Source: Xanthobacteraceae bacterium (GTDB lineage: Bacteria; Pseudomonadota; Alphaproteobacteria; Rhizobiales; Xanthobacteraceae). From it: a stretch of DNA of 38,491 nucleotides. The notes under the pieces were generated by a model, which was not told the origin of the DNA, made no database searches, and was given only the letters and a program-made list of their open reading frames with translations. The stretch is from positions 1 to 38,491 of the forward strand of contig JASHQI010000010.1 in assembly GCA_030037645.1 (NCBI GenBank), written 5' to 3'. The position numbers and the translations under genes are program-made. How positions within the stretch are numbered: position 1 is the first letter of the stretch; the number at the start of each line of letters is the position of its first letter. Shown here piece after piece: positions 17,712 through 26,075 of the stretch.

Positions 17712-19402
17712 TCCTCCGAGAATACGAACAAGACAAATTCGCAATAGCCGACGTCCTGCGATCCGCCTCCGCGCTATCTGAACCGAGCGCACACAATTGG
17801 CAGCAACGCGCGCGTGACCTCTTCATCCGCCTCGCCGAGGATCGATTCAATCTTGCGGTCGTTGGACAGTTCAATCGCGGAAAGACTTCGCTCATGAACG
17901 CAATCATTGGCACCGATCGTCTGCCGGTCGGCATTATCCCGCTCACATCCGTTATCACAACGGTCTCGTACGACACGAGTGAGCGGGTTATTCTCGAGTT
18001 CTACGAGAGGCGGCTCGCGCAGGAGATCCCTATCGATTCGCTGCGCAGATACGTGACCCAAGACGGCAACCCCGCGAACGTACGTGGCATACGGACCGCA
18101 GACATAAAGCTGCGCGCCGAGATTCTTCGTCGCGGTTTCTTCTTTGTTGATACCCCGGGATTGGGGTCAGCAATCGTCGAAAACACCCGCACAACTGAGG
18201 CCTTCCTGCCCGAGGCCGACGCCTTTCTGGTTGTCACGAGTTACGAAAGCCCCATGTCCGAGGAAGAAATCAAGATCTGTCGTCATGTGGCGGCGTCGGG
18301 AAAGCTCATATTTGTTGTTATCAACAAGCAAGACGTGGTTACGCAGACCGATCGCGATGTGGCACTGAGCTTCGTTCGAAACCAGCTGCAAGAGGTGTTT
18401 GGAGAAAGCACTCCGCCTGTATTCTCGGTGTCCGCGCGTGATGGCCTCGAAGCCAAGCTGAACCACAACAGTTCGCGACTTGCGGCGAGTGGGATTCCGT
18501 CGCTCGAGGACGCCCTCGTCAACTATCTGCTAACGGAAAAGAGAGGCCAATTCCTGCGACACATGTGTCATCGAACTTCCGAGGTGATACGTGCACTACC
18601 GCCATCGCTACAGACTCGCGCGCTGATCGACCAACTCGCCGAACTCGCGACGCAAGTGGCGGGCCGCGATCGGGCGGATTACGAGGAAAAAGCGCGGACG
18701 CCGACATGCGCGGAGGCCCCTACCCTACGGCAGCTCAGGTCATGTGAGATCTGCGCGCACATCAACGATGCGCTTTGGGATTTTGAGTGCAAATATCAAT
18801 ATGAGCTTTCCGCCAGTCGAGACGTGCAACGAGATTTTGTCGAATCGGGCGGCTTATGTAGCTTTCACACGTGGCAATACCACTCGATTGCTTCCTCATA
18901 CGGCATCTGCGCAGCGTACCCGCCTTTTCTCGATCATTTAGCGGCGCACCTGCGCGCCCACAGTGAGACGCCTCCAGATTCCGCCGTTGAACACACGCTA
19001 TCGTTGCGGCGGCATTGCATACTGTGCAATGTGCGAAACGAGGCGGAATCAAGAGCAATCACCGCGCTGGCCAACGATCTGTCTAACCAGCCAGCCTCAA
19101 CGCTGACATCGCTGTCAGCGATCTGCATGCCACACTTGGCATTATTGACGAGCATCCTGAACAACCGCGCACTGGTTCGCCGACTCATCAATCACCAAGC
19201 AGGTCTCCTTGAGCGTCTATCGGAAGAAATGCGGCGCTTCACCCTGAAGCGGGATGCGACGCGACGCAACCTTGAGACCAAGGAGGAACTGACCGCCTCC
19301 CAGCGAGCCCTGCTGCTTTTGGCAGGACACCGCAATGTATTTGGCAGCGATTCGCGGCCGTCGACGAGTGGCTTCGTGCCAACCAAGGATACCGCGCCAT
19401 AG
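17708..19402 (+). CDS. Dynamin-family GTPase with C-terminal CxxC/CxxH region
   Basis: Large GTPase of 564 residues under riboswitch A. GTPase motifs: G1 GQFNRGKTS (53-61), a conserved Thr in the LTSVITT segment (G2), G3 DTPGLG (148-153) and G4 NKQD (206-209), the pattern of bacterial dynamin-like and related membrane GTPases. The C-terminal half lacks an obvious dynamin stalk. Instead it shows two C-x2-C plus C-x2-H sets: C346/C349 with C384/H387, and C437/C440 with C473/H476, likely two zinc sites. The ATG at 17708 has GAGGG 7 nt upstream; an in-frame TTG at 17651 would add 19 unlikely residues. Seven nt downstream begins the HEAT-repeat gene. A membrane or nucleic-acid role is inference. 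Confidence 0.8.
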   Translation: MILREYEQDKFAIADVLRSASALSEPSAHNWQQRARDLFIRLAEDRFNLAVVGQFNRGKTSLMNAIIGTDRLPVGIIPLTSVITTVSYDTSERVILEFYERRLAQEIPIDSLRRYVTQDGNPANVRGIRTADIKLRAEILRRGFFFVDTPGLGSAIVENTRTTEAFLPEADAFLVVTSYESPMSEEEIKICRHVAASGKLIFVVINKQDVVTQTDRDVALSFVRNQLQEVFGESTPPVFSVSARDGLEAKLNHNSSRLAASGIPSLEDALVNYLLTEKRGQFLRHMCHRTSEVIRALPPSLQTRALIDQLAELATQVAGRDRADYEEKARTPTCAEAPTLRQLRSCEICAHINDALWDFECKYQYELSASRDVQRDFVESGGLCSFHTWQYHSIASSYGICAAYPPFLDHLAAHLRAHSETPPDSAVEHTLSLRRHCILCNVRNEAESRAITALANDLSNQPASTLTSLSAICMPHLALLTSILNNRALVRRLINHQAGLLERLSEEMRRFTLKRDATRRNLETKEELTASQRALLLLAGHRNVFGSDSRPSTSGFVPTKDTAP

Positions 19403-19409
19403 GTTCATT

Positions 19410-20204
19410 ATGGATCCCGTTGATCGCGCCATCGAAAAACTGAAATCCTTTACCGCTGGTGACAGTGGGATCATTGAAGTAGTCGCCTGCGGCGACCGCG
19501 CCATTCCCCTACTCCGCGCGCTTTTGTTCGGCCGAGAGCCCAGCGGCCTCTTTCAGGCGCGGGTGCGGGCGGTCGATGCTCTTGCGCGTCTCGACGCTCA
19601 CGACATATTGGTCGAATACCTTAACATGCCGCAAGAAATTCTCGATCCGGTCGAGCGCTTAGGTGAGGATGCCGTCATCAATGCCGCAGCGCAGGCTCTG
19701 GCGAATCAGCGCGAGCCGCGCATACTTGACTTACTGCTGCGGCTTGCCCGGCGGCCCTGCCTCACCGGCGTTATCTATGCTCTGGGTGTGTTTCGGGAGG
19801 TCGGAGCAATACCCCTATTAGTTGAGGCATTGGCCGAGGACGCCAGCCGCGTAACTGCTGAAACAGCCTTAAAGCGGATCGGCGCAAGCGCTCGTGCCGC
19901 ATTGATCGCGGCTGCAATCCGGCGTCGGGATGAACCACCTGAGTCGGAGAGCCGATTGCGACAACGTCGGAGTGCATTGAGGCTGCTTTTGGAAATGGGC
20001 GCGTCGCGTCGCATTTGGCAGGAAGTGAAGCCTCTGATGCATGACGACGACGCGCAGATCGCGGTGCTGGCTTGTGAAGTCGGCTTGTCGAGCGGATCGC
20101 CGTCCGAAAAGCGAGAAGCTGCGCGATATCTTGTTAATTTGGCGACAAAAGTTGATTGGATCTTGCGCAATGAGATAGAAAGACATTTGATCTTGAATAT
20201 GTAA
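19410..20204 (+). CDS. HEAT-repeat protein
   Basis: 264 residues, almost all alpha-helical, with repeated helix pairs of HEAT/PBS-lyase type, such as RVRAVDALARLDAHDILVEY, DAVINAAAQALANQREPRI and PLLVEALAEDASRVTAETALKRIG. These form curved scaffolds for protein contacts. No signal peptide or enzymatic motif. The ATG at 19410 lies 7 nt after the GTPase stop, so it is very probably co-transcribed with it and under riboswitch A. The last third (SRRIWQEVKPLMHDDDAQIAVLA) is also repeat-like. A natural guess is a partner of the neighbouring GTPase, but nothing in the sequence proves it. Confidence 0.78.
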   Translation: MDPVDRAIEKLKSFTAGDSGIIEVVACGDRAIPLLRALLFGREPSGLFQARVRAVDALARLDAHDILVEYLNMPQEILDPVERLGEDAVINAAAQALANQREPRILDLLLRLARRPCLTGVIYALGVFREVGAIPLLVEALAEDASRVTAETALKRIGASARAALIAAAIRRRDEPPESESRLRQRRSALRLLLEMGASRRIWQEVKPLMHDDDAQIAVLACEVGLSSGSPSEKREAARYLVNLATKVDWILRNEIERHLILNM

Positions 20205-20424
20205 ATTACAAGAGACCCGCGGATGGAAGTCGCGCTAAGCAAAGAAGCATCAACGGCGGGAAGCGACGCGGCGAAAGATCTTATCGAACGTGTGCTGCGC
20301 GGGATTCGATCGTAAAAGACACGGATTGATGTAGATCGAAACTCCGGTCATCCAAGCGACTGCATTTCCTAGCAGTCATTGACTTGACAGTGAGCACCGT
20401 CTCGCCGAAACCTGGATTACCTTC

Positions 20425-20631
20425 ATGACGATCGTGCAGCGCATCAGCATTTGGCTACGGGAGGTAGGCGGCGCGCATTGCGACGATTGCATTGCCATCG
20501 AACTTGGATTGGCTCGGCGTCAGCAGGCCAATCGAGCTTCCAATGCACTTTCAAGCACTCTCAACTTCAGCCGCGAGAGAGGATTCTGCTCGTTATGCGG
20601 CGCCGAGAAGAAGGTGATCAAAGCGGTCTGA
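20425..20631 (+). CDS. Small zinc-finger-like protein
   Basis: 68 residues with two CxxC pairs, HCDDC near residue 20 and FCSLC near 56, separated by a helix-rich Gln/Asn/Ala segment. The N-terminus MTIVQRISIWLREVGG looks like a helix of a small winged-helix domain, so this may be a helix-turn-helix fused to a zinc ribbon. It lies 220 nt after the HEAT gene on the same strand and converges on the MutS-like pair. Its ATG has no strong ribosome-binding site. The gap before it contains only a doubtful 30-codon frame at 20223-20315. It could belong to the riboswitch A unit or be separate. Confidence 0.6.
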   Translation: MTIVQRISIWLREVGGAHCDDCIAIELGLARRQQANRASNALSSTLNFSRERGFCSLCGAEKKVIKAV

Positions 20632-20645
20632 TCCGATAGCCATCG

Positions 20646-22265
20646 CTAAAGCATTGCGGTTTTGTCCCTGGGTTTGGATTCTGACGGTCCGCGGCGTCTA
20701 TCCTCCGAGAAGACCGCGCGGTACAGGTCCTCCCCATAGCTTGTTTGTAGTGGTTCGGCCTCAATGAGTTTGAACGGTCGCGTACCATCCGGCCGCCTTT
20801 CGGCACGAAGGAACTTTACTCGATTGGACCTTCGTACATAGAAGGAATTGGCAAAATGGTAGAGGTGAGTGACAAAGAAGATCTTTACTTTGTTGTCGAG
20901 CAACGCAGTGACGATTTGGTTCGCGATCTCGGAACCTTCGCGTTCGTTTGTCGAAGCAAACGATTCGTTCAATAAGAGCATTGCGTTCGCCCGAATGGTG
21001 CTGACAATTTCGCTCATTCTGCTGAGCTCTTCATCCCACTTGCCGCTTTCCATCGACGTGTCTTCTTCGCGCTTATAGTGCGTAAAAAGCCCGTCACACA
21101 CTTCACCGGCAAAGGTCTCGCCCGCCACAAACATACCCGCCTGCATCATCAGTTGGGCGAGACCGATGCTCCGCAAGAACGTGGATTTTCCCCCAGTATT
21201 GGCGCCGGTCACGATCACCAAGTCCTTACCGGTGACGGCTTTGAGATCATTGCCTACAATCTTTCGGCCCATGCTCAGTGCCAGCGAAGCGTCGTAAAGG
21301 CCCGAGCAGGATAGCGTTCGTTCCCCCATGGGAGCGGGAGCCGGAAAGCAGATCGGTTCGCCGATCCGCTCGAGCTCTGCGTCTAGATTCAGGCAACCGA
21401 TATAAAAGGCCAATTCCGTCCGCACCATCTGGAAGAAGCTAAGGATATGATCCGTCGATTGAGCCAGTGCGTTAGCGACCAGGTTCACGCCGCGATCGTT
21501 TAGGTTTGACAGCGCGCGCGCACCGTTTTCATCGCGGGGGTGAAGCTGAAATGAGTACCCAACCGGCTTATCCGCCAGCAACCGAACTAACCAGCTCCGC
21601 GGCTCATGGTTCGGCTTTCGAAGCACATATTTTGTTCCCCCATTTCCTGGACCCAGTTGGGCACTGATGAGCGTTCCGTGCCGGAAGGCTAGCCGGTTTA
21701 GGTGGTCCTCGATGGAGGCGAAATATTCATTGCTAAGCTCTTTTTGCAGCATAGTGAACAACGTCGAAAAGCCTTCTGACTCGAATTTTTCGGCGTGCTG
21801 GTCTGCTATACTCCTCAGGCGCTTCAATGCTCGAACGAACGTTCGCAGCACATCGACCGCGCGATGAAGCGTACCCGTGGGATACCGGCCAAATGAACTC
21901 CAGTAGTTTTTTCTTTCACCCTCAATCGCTTCGACCACAATCTTGTACAAATCACGGACAATGGCCGCATTCTTTAAGCTGTCAGCAAGGACGCGTTGGC
22001 GATATCGAATGGCGTCAAGGTCAGTTAGGCTAGACAGCACCGCGACCTCGGCGACTTCGAATAGGAACTTGTCCTCACCCGACATCGCCTTGCACAGTAT
22101 GTCCAGTCCAAGGTCCTGTCGCAGTGCCTGCTGATTCCATTGAAGGACCTGATCTAGCTTTAGACCTTCATCGGAACTTCGACTGCGCCGCAATTCCCGT
22201 TCCCGTCGGACGAGAAGCTGCTGCGGATCGAAATCCCGGTCTCGGTGCATCAGGAACGCTTTCAT
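20646..22265 (-). CDS. MutS-like ATPase, second of a pair
   Basis: 539 residues with the MutS core and ATPase domains but without the N-terminal mismatch-binding domain (no F-x-E motif). Helical clamp-like region first, then ATPase: Walker A GANTGGKST (354-362), signature-like segment DEELSRMSEI, Walker B MLLLNESFAST (429-439) and the H-loop FFVTHLYHF. Acidic Glu in Walker B is present, so ATP hydrolysis is expected. Start: ATG at 22265, which overlaps the stop of the partner gene; the frame is open upstream but that part overlaps the partner. Together with the partner it probably forms a heterodimer, as ATPases of this family work as two-site dimers. Control by riboswitch C is likely. Substrate unknown; not the canonical repair MutS. 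Confidence 0.83.
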   Translation of the reverse strand: MKAFLMHRDRDFDPQQLLVRRERELRRSRSSDEGLKLDQVLQWNQQALRQDLGLDILCKAMSGEDKFLFEVAEVAVLSSLTDLDAIRYRQRVLADSLKNAAIVRDLYKIVVEAIEGERKNYWSSFGRYPTGTLHRAVDVLRTFVRALKRLRSIADQHAEKFESEGFSTLFTMLQKELSNEYFASIEDHLNRLAFRHGTLISAQLGPGNGGTKYVLRKPNHEPRSWLVRLLADKPVGYSFQLHPRDENGARALSNLNDRGVNLVANALAQSTDHILSFFQMVRTELAFYIGCLNLDAELERIGEPICFPAPAPMGERTLSCSGLYDASLALSMGRKIVGNDLKAVTGKDLVIVTGANTGGKSTFLRSIGLAQLMMQAGMFVAGETFAGEVCDGLFTHYKREEDTSMESGKWDEELSRMSEIVSTIRANAMLLLNESFASTNEREGSEIANQIVTALLDNKVKIFFVTHLYHFANSFYVRRSNRVKFLRAERRPDGTRPFKLIEAEPLQTSYGEDLYRAVFSEDRRRGPSESKPRDKTAML

Positions 22266-23797
22266 GATCTCATGCGCTCCTTGATAGCGTCGTAGGTCAG
22301 GCCATACTTTTGAGCAATCGCCATCGCATACGCGAGACCATCCGCCGGCCTCCTCACGATCTTGAAGGTCCGCAACGCAGGGTTTTCCGGAACAACTGTG
22401 CTGACCATAGAAACGATCTGTGGCCCGAAGGACGCCAGTTCGTCCACGAAAGTAACCCAAACGCACAGCACGCCAAGGCGAACGATCCTCTCCATGACTT
22501 TGCTGCTGAGGAAAGTCTCGTCCTGTATGGTCGTCGACGTGAAAACCTCATTGAGGATGATGATCGACTGCGACGTAGCTTCATTGACGATCTCGCGTAT
22601 TCTTACTAAATCGTCTTCCAGCTTGCCCCGTAGATTCTCGACCTTCTCCTCCTTTTCAAAATGAGTGAAGAGCTGATCGCACAAGAATAGTTGGGCCTCC
22701 CTCCCTGGAACAGGCAGACCGATGCTTGCGAGGTAATGCAATTGACCGAACGCCCGCGCGAACGTCGTTTTGCCTCCCTGATTGGGGCCGGATACGACCA
22801 AGATGCGTTCGCTTTCCTTTAGGTGAAAATCGTTGCACACGACGGACGAGCCGTCACCGACCAGTTTGTGTGCCAACGCAATATCGAAACCGCCGTAGTC
22901 GTACACTTCTTTGGTCTGATCGGAGACACGCGGATAGCAGAACCTAAGGCCCGCGCTCCTCATCGCCGCTATGTATTCTAAGTAGACAAGGTAGAATTGA
23001 ACCTCGCGATCAAACGCGGCTACGGTGCTATCGATGAACTCGCGGTGCCTCGCGCAGAAATTTGTCAGCGCCGTGAACACTTCAGGATGTAGTTTCGCTA
23101 CAAACTCCAATATCTTTGCTTCAATATGATTCATATCCGCGCTTTCGGTGAAATTCACGCGATAATCGCGCACCGCACCCTGCTTGAATTTTGCGAATGT
23201 CGCTTCAACCTCGGCGCTGTAATCCATCTCGCCTTCGGTCTTGCGAACTGTGAATCCATTGCTCTTGATGTGGATGCAATAGTCCACCTTGATCAATTCG
23301 ACCTTGAGCTTTTTTGACTCAACGGCAAGTCGTTGGAATTGATTGGAATTGGCATATTGCAACAAATAGTCTCGAAAGCCGAGGAAGCCGCGCGAGTGTA
23401 ATTCAAGGTTCTTAAGATCGTCGGCAAAGGACGCAACAGCCTGACAATAGGTCTCGATTGCATCGAGGAACCAGGCCTGTTGCTGTTCCTTGTAATAGAG
23501 CTTTTCAACACGAGCGAGACGATCGCGGATGGAATGCATCGCCCCGGCAAAAGCGTTCACGCGATCATGCAATGGCATGCCATCGAGATCTTTCATCACA
23601 TCGTGGCGATAATTGACCGCATTAAGCCGGCGCAGGCGAGAGTAGTAAAACGGCCTTAGATTGTATTCGTCTTTTCCTGTGGTAATGGCCGCGACAACTT
23701 GATCGCAGTTTAGATCGGTGAAAAAGGCGGGCGAAGCGAGAGGACCACCGTCACTTCGATCCTGGGCAGTTTCAAACAAAATGCTATTGAAGCTCAT
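22262..23797 (-). CDS. MutS-like ATPase, first of a pair
   Basis: 511 residues. An alpha-helical core (about 1-320) leads to a MutS-type ATPase: Walker A GPNQGGKTT (about 337-345), a segment LEDDLVRIREIVNEA, Walker B IIILNEVFTST, and a VTFVDELASFG region where the family His is replaced (VTF instead of VTH). The start MSFNSILF at 23797 is chosen because this opening is typical. The frame stays open a further 104 codons upstream through the riboswitch terminator, but that part is Arg/Ala-rich with no likeness to the family. No mismatch-recognition domain. Its stop overlaps the second MutS-like gene by 4 nt. The loss of the H-loop His here but not in the partner suggests unequal ATPase sites. 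Confidence 0.82.
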   Translation of the reverse strand: MSFNSILFETAQDRSDGGPLASPAFFTDLNCDQVVAAITTGKDEYNLRPFYYSRLRRLNAVNYRHDVMKDLDGMPLHDRVNAFAGAMHSIRDRLARVEKLYYKEQQQAWFLDAIETYCQAVASFADDLKNLELHSRGFLGFRDYLLQYANSNQFQRLAVESKKLKVELIKVDYCIHIKSNGFTVRKTEGEMDYSAEVEATFAKFKQGAVRDYRVNFTESADMNHIEAKILEFVAKLHPEVFTALTNFCARHREFIDSTVAAFDREVQFYLVYLEYIAAMRSAGLRFCYPRVSDQTKEVYDYGGFDIALAHKLVGDGSSVVCNDFHLKESERILVVSGPNQGGKTTFARAFGQLHYLASIGLPVPGREAQLFLCDQLFTHFEKEEKVENLRGKLEDDLVRIREIVNEATSQSIIILNEVFTSTTIQDETFLSSKVMERIVRLGVLCVWVTFVDELASFGPQIVSMVSTVVPENPALRTFKIVRRPADGLAYAMAIAQKYGLTYDAIKERMRS

Positions 23798-24060
23798 AGG
23801 ATGGCGATTTTCCGTTGGTCCAGTATTAACCGATGCGACCCAACCTGCGGCACGACGCTCTGCACCCGTTCGGCGGGCGCTATCAAGATTGACGATCGTC
23901 GGCTTTGATCCTTTCATCGCGGTATCGCTCAATAACGTCCCGCTCGGCATCTGCAGCTGCGGCCTTGGCGCGGTGATCGCAGCAGGAGCTATCACCAGAC
24001 GGCGCTGTCTGATGCATGCCGTCCCGCAAAGAGCCCGGGGCTCTCTCCCTGGCCGGCGAC
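23798..24060 (-). other. Long 5' leader between riboswitch C and the MutS-like pair
   Basis: About 260 nt follow the terminator of riboswitch C before the first MutS-like gene. No clear gene is present. A frame in phase with the gene and another that ends on its ATGA are both open, but lack good start sites. A weak purine stretch (CGGAAAA) lies about 12 nt before the ATG at 23797. Confidence 0.4.
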
Positions 24061-24084
24061 AAAAAAACCGCCTCGCGGCGGGTT
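24061..24084 (-). terminator. Intrinsic terminator downstream of riboswitch C
   Basis: On the minus strand CCGCC-GCGA-GGCGG is followed at once by seven T. It lies about 10 nt after the platform hairpin and about 265 nt before the MutS-like coding start. It could stop transcription when fluoride is low, or act as a second stop after the platform hairpin, which itself ends in a short T-rich run (GTCTTTT). The short 5-bp stem makes it moderate in strength. Confidence 0.65.
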
Positions 24085-24092
24085 CAAAAGAC

Positions 24093-24122
24093 ACCCCTAC
24101 CGCGATCATCCGCGGTAGGAGT
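24093..24122 (-). promoter_or_regulatory. Expression-platform hairpin of riboswitch C
   Basis: On the minus strand ACTCCTACCGCG pairs with CGCGGTAGGGGT over 12 bp (one G-U) around a GATGAT loop, and GTCTTTT follows. It shares ACTCCT with aptamer helix P1, so the two folds exclude each other. Stem plus T-rich tail fits transcription termination in the absence of fluoride. Confidence 0.62.
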
Positions 24123-24160
24123 CATTAGCCTTTCGGCGGATATCGGGCGACTCCATGCCT
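24116..24160 (-). promoter_or_regulatory. Fluoride (crcB-motif) riboswitch aptamer C
   Basis: Minus strand. GGC-A-TGGAGTC-GCCC gives the pseudoknot (GGC with GCC) and the P1 left strand. GCC-GAAA-GGC is P2 with a GNRA loop. CTAATGACTCCT (24117-24128) is the invariant right part, with GACTCC closing P1 perfectly. The conserved A and T after the 5' pseudoknot strand are present. It heads the MutS-like pair (first ATG at 23797) and lies just 44 nt after the stop of the GTPase gene upstream. Confidence 0.9.
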
Positions 24161-24166
24161 ACTTAG

Positions 24167-24194
24167 ATGCTAGCAAATGCTCGGCTTTGGTCAA
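24167..24194 (-). promoter_or_regulatory. Sigma70-like promoter of riboswitch unit C
   Basis: On the minus strand -35 TTGACC (24194-24189), 16-nt spacer, -10 TAGCAT (24172-24167). The expected transcription start, about 24160, coincides with the 5' end of the aptamer. It lies in the gap between the GTPase stop (24204) and the aptamer, so the MutS-like pair has its own promoter. Confidence 0.6.
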
Positions 24195-24203
24195 GCTCTC
24201 AAA

Positions 24204-26030
24204 CTAATTGCGAGACGACCTGCAAACTGCGGGCGCGCGTATGTCAGCCAGTGTGAGGAACTCTGCTTGTGCCGCCTTCAATCTTTCCGAACACTGCTCA
24301 AGTCGATCAAGTTCCGCTTTGGCGCCAAACGAGCGATCATGTCGACGCTTTACGGCATCCTCGATAACGCCCTTGGTAGCGGATTTCGCGTCGCTCAGCC
24401 TCTCCTCTAACTGGCTAGTTGCCGCCCTAAAGGTCTCGTCGAGCCCCCTCAGAACCGCCCAGCGAAGACTTTCGGCATTCCGTATGATGAGCTCTCCGGT
24501 CTCTGTAACGATGCGCCTTCGCCGCCGGCTCAGCCAAAGGCTAGTTGGCAAGAACCGGTCGATGACCGTACTAACGTCCGGTATGAGCGTCGCTGCGAGG
24601 CGCTCGGTGACCCAATAAGGCTCCCGCGCGAGACGAAACGCCTCCGGTTCTTGCTCTGGAGCGAACGCCACATCGAACATTTCCGCCGCTGTCTGGCGCA
24701 CATCGTTGACCAACGCGTTAATTCTTTGGCGACGATCTGAAAGCACCGCATCCGCTCGTGCAGAGAACGCGCCAATGAACTCATCGCTCGCCGCATTGAA
24801 GAGTTCTTCGGTCGCACTCGCGACCCCTGACTTGACGCGCTCCTCCCACGAGGACAAGCCCTCTACGTGACATTCGTCAATGACACGTTTGAGGCTAGAC
24901 GACGCAGTCTGGCGGAGCGCTTTGATTCTCGTTTCAAGCTCATCCACGAGGCGACGCCTGTCGCCCGCCAGGAGATCACCCACCGTCAGCCGTTCCGTTT
25001 CAATCGAGTGAAGGGCGCGCGAGAATTCGGACGATTTCTGTTCCAATTTCTCCAGCGGCATTGAAAGCGCCCGCAAGCCAAGCTCTACCTCCGCTCTCGC
25101 CTGCCCGACAATCTCCGCAGCTTTCAGCCTGATCGCTTCATCCAACGCCCGCGTTTTCTCGGTCGCCAAGTACCGGACAAGCGCACCCTCAATTTCCTGT
25201 ATCCCGCTTTTCCTCAGCGCCTCCTCGTCGTGGCTTTGTCTGGCCATCAATGCGAGCCGCGCTGACACACCAAAGATGGGCGCCTCCGGATCGATGAGTG
25301 ATTCTTCCATCAATACTTTGCGCATAAAATCGGCAACGCATCCTCGTTCCTGGAACGTGAGATAGTCGATCTTGTTGATCACAAAAAACGTATGACCAAT
25401 TCTCGGCTTCAACTGGTGCAGATAAGCGAGTTCCATCTCCGTGAGCGGCGGGTCTGACGACACGATGAAGAGTGAGCCGTCGCATTCCGGCAGTACGCGC
25501 ACAGCTGCCTCGGTGTTATGCGCCAAGGTCGAGCCAATACCGGGCGTATCTATCAATACGGTTCCGTCACCTAATATTGCAGCTGGATAGAAGAGATCGA
25601 CCCGCTCGACGCGGAGCCTGTTCCTGGGGTTTGCCTCCTCCGTAACGAATCGCGACAGAACGTCCTGAATAGCCACCGCCTCGCTCGCTTCGAAGTGTTC
25701 CGCCGCTTTGCCATTTGAATATTCGACACGAATGAGCGGTGTTTGCCTCCAGCTGATAAAAGTAGGGACGGCGGTGAGGGGCACCACGGCCGTTGGCAAG
25801 ATCGGAGCGCCAAGCAAGGCGTTAATGAATGTACTCTTTCCACGCTTGAACTGGCCGAGTATCGCAATTTGTAGGCGCTTCTGCTGCAAACGCTCTCTGA
25901 GGCGTTCCGCCCCTCTACATAGCGGTGATTCGGCTCCAACCGAGGACTCAATGAGGAGACAGGCACGATCGAGCTCGCGCATCAGAGTGCTTTGAGACGA
26001 TGTCTCCGGCTGTTCTACCCAAGCTGTCAT
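24204..26030 (-). CDS. Dynamin-family GTPase, second
   Basis: 608 residues. GTPase domain: G1 GQFKRGKST (59-67), Thr in the VVPLTAVPT segment (G2), G3 DTPGIGSTLAHN and G4 NKIDYL. The N-terminal helix and the long, charged, helical C-terminal half (coiled-coil rich, with a short hydrophobic patch around RLAATLIPDVSTVIDRFLPTSLW) match the stalk and possible membrane-contact region of bacterial dynamin-like proteins. This differs from the other GTPase of the island, which has Cys/His clusters instead. The gene starts ATG at 26030, 45 nt after the 139-residue gene in the same direction, and therefore probably responds to riboswitch B. The two GTPases lie in opposite arms of the island and could form a pair, as bacterial dynamins often do. 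Confidence 0.86.
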   Translation of the reverse strand: MTAWVEQPETSSQSTLMRELDRACLLIESSVGAESPLCRGAERLRERLQQKRLQIAILGQFKRGKSTFINALLGAPILPTAVVPLTAVPTFISWRQTPLIRVEYSNGKAAEHFEASEAVAIQDVLSRFVTEEANPRNRLRVERVDLFYPAAILGDGTVLIDTPGIGSTLAHNTEAAVRVLPECDGSLFIVSSDPPLTEMELAYLHQLKPRIGHTFFVINKIDYLTFQERGCVADFMRKVLMEESLIDPEAPIFGVSARLALMARQSHDEEALRKSGIQEIEGALVRYLATEKTRALDEAIRLKAAEIVGQARAEVELGLRALSMPLEKLEQKSSEFSRALHSIETERLTVGDLLAGDRRRLVDELETRIKALRQTASSSLKRVIDECHVEGLSSWEERVKSGVASATEELFNAASDEFIGAFSARADAVLSDRRQRINALVNDVRQTAAEMFDVAFAPEQEPEAFRLAREPYWVTERLAATLIPDVSTVIDRFLPTSLWLSRRRRRIVTETGELIIRNAESLRWAVLRGLDETFRAATSQLEERLSDAKSATKGVIEDAVKRRHDRSFGAKAELDRLEQCSERLKAAQAEFLTLADIRAPAVCRSSRN

Positions 26031-26075
26031 AACCGTGATCGCGATCCTTGCATTCCAGCCGATCTCCCTGCCGGA

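Noticed and set aside
20223-20315. 30-codon frame just after the HEAT gene
   Set aside because: Too short, no ribosome-binding site, no likeness to known small proteins; may be chance.
23798-24109. 104-codon N-terminal extension of the first MutS-like gene
   Set aside because: It would begin in the loop of the riboswitch hairpin and run through the terminator; the residues are Arg/Ala-rich and unlike MutS proteins.
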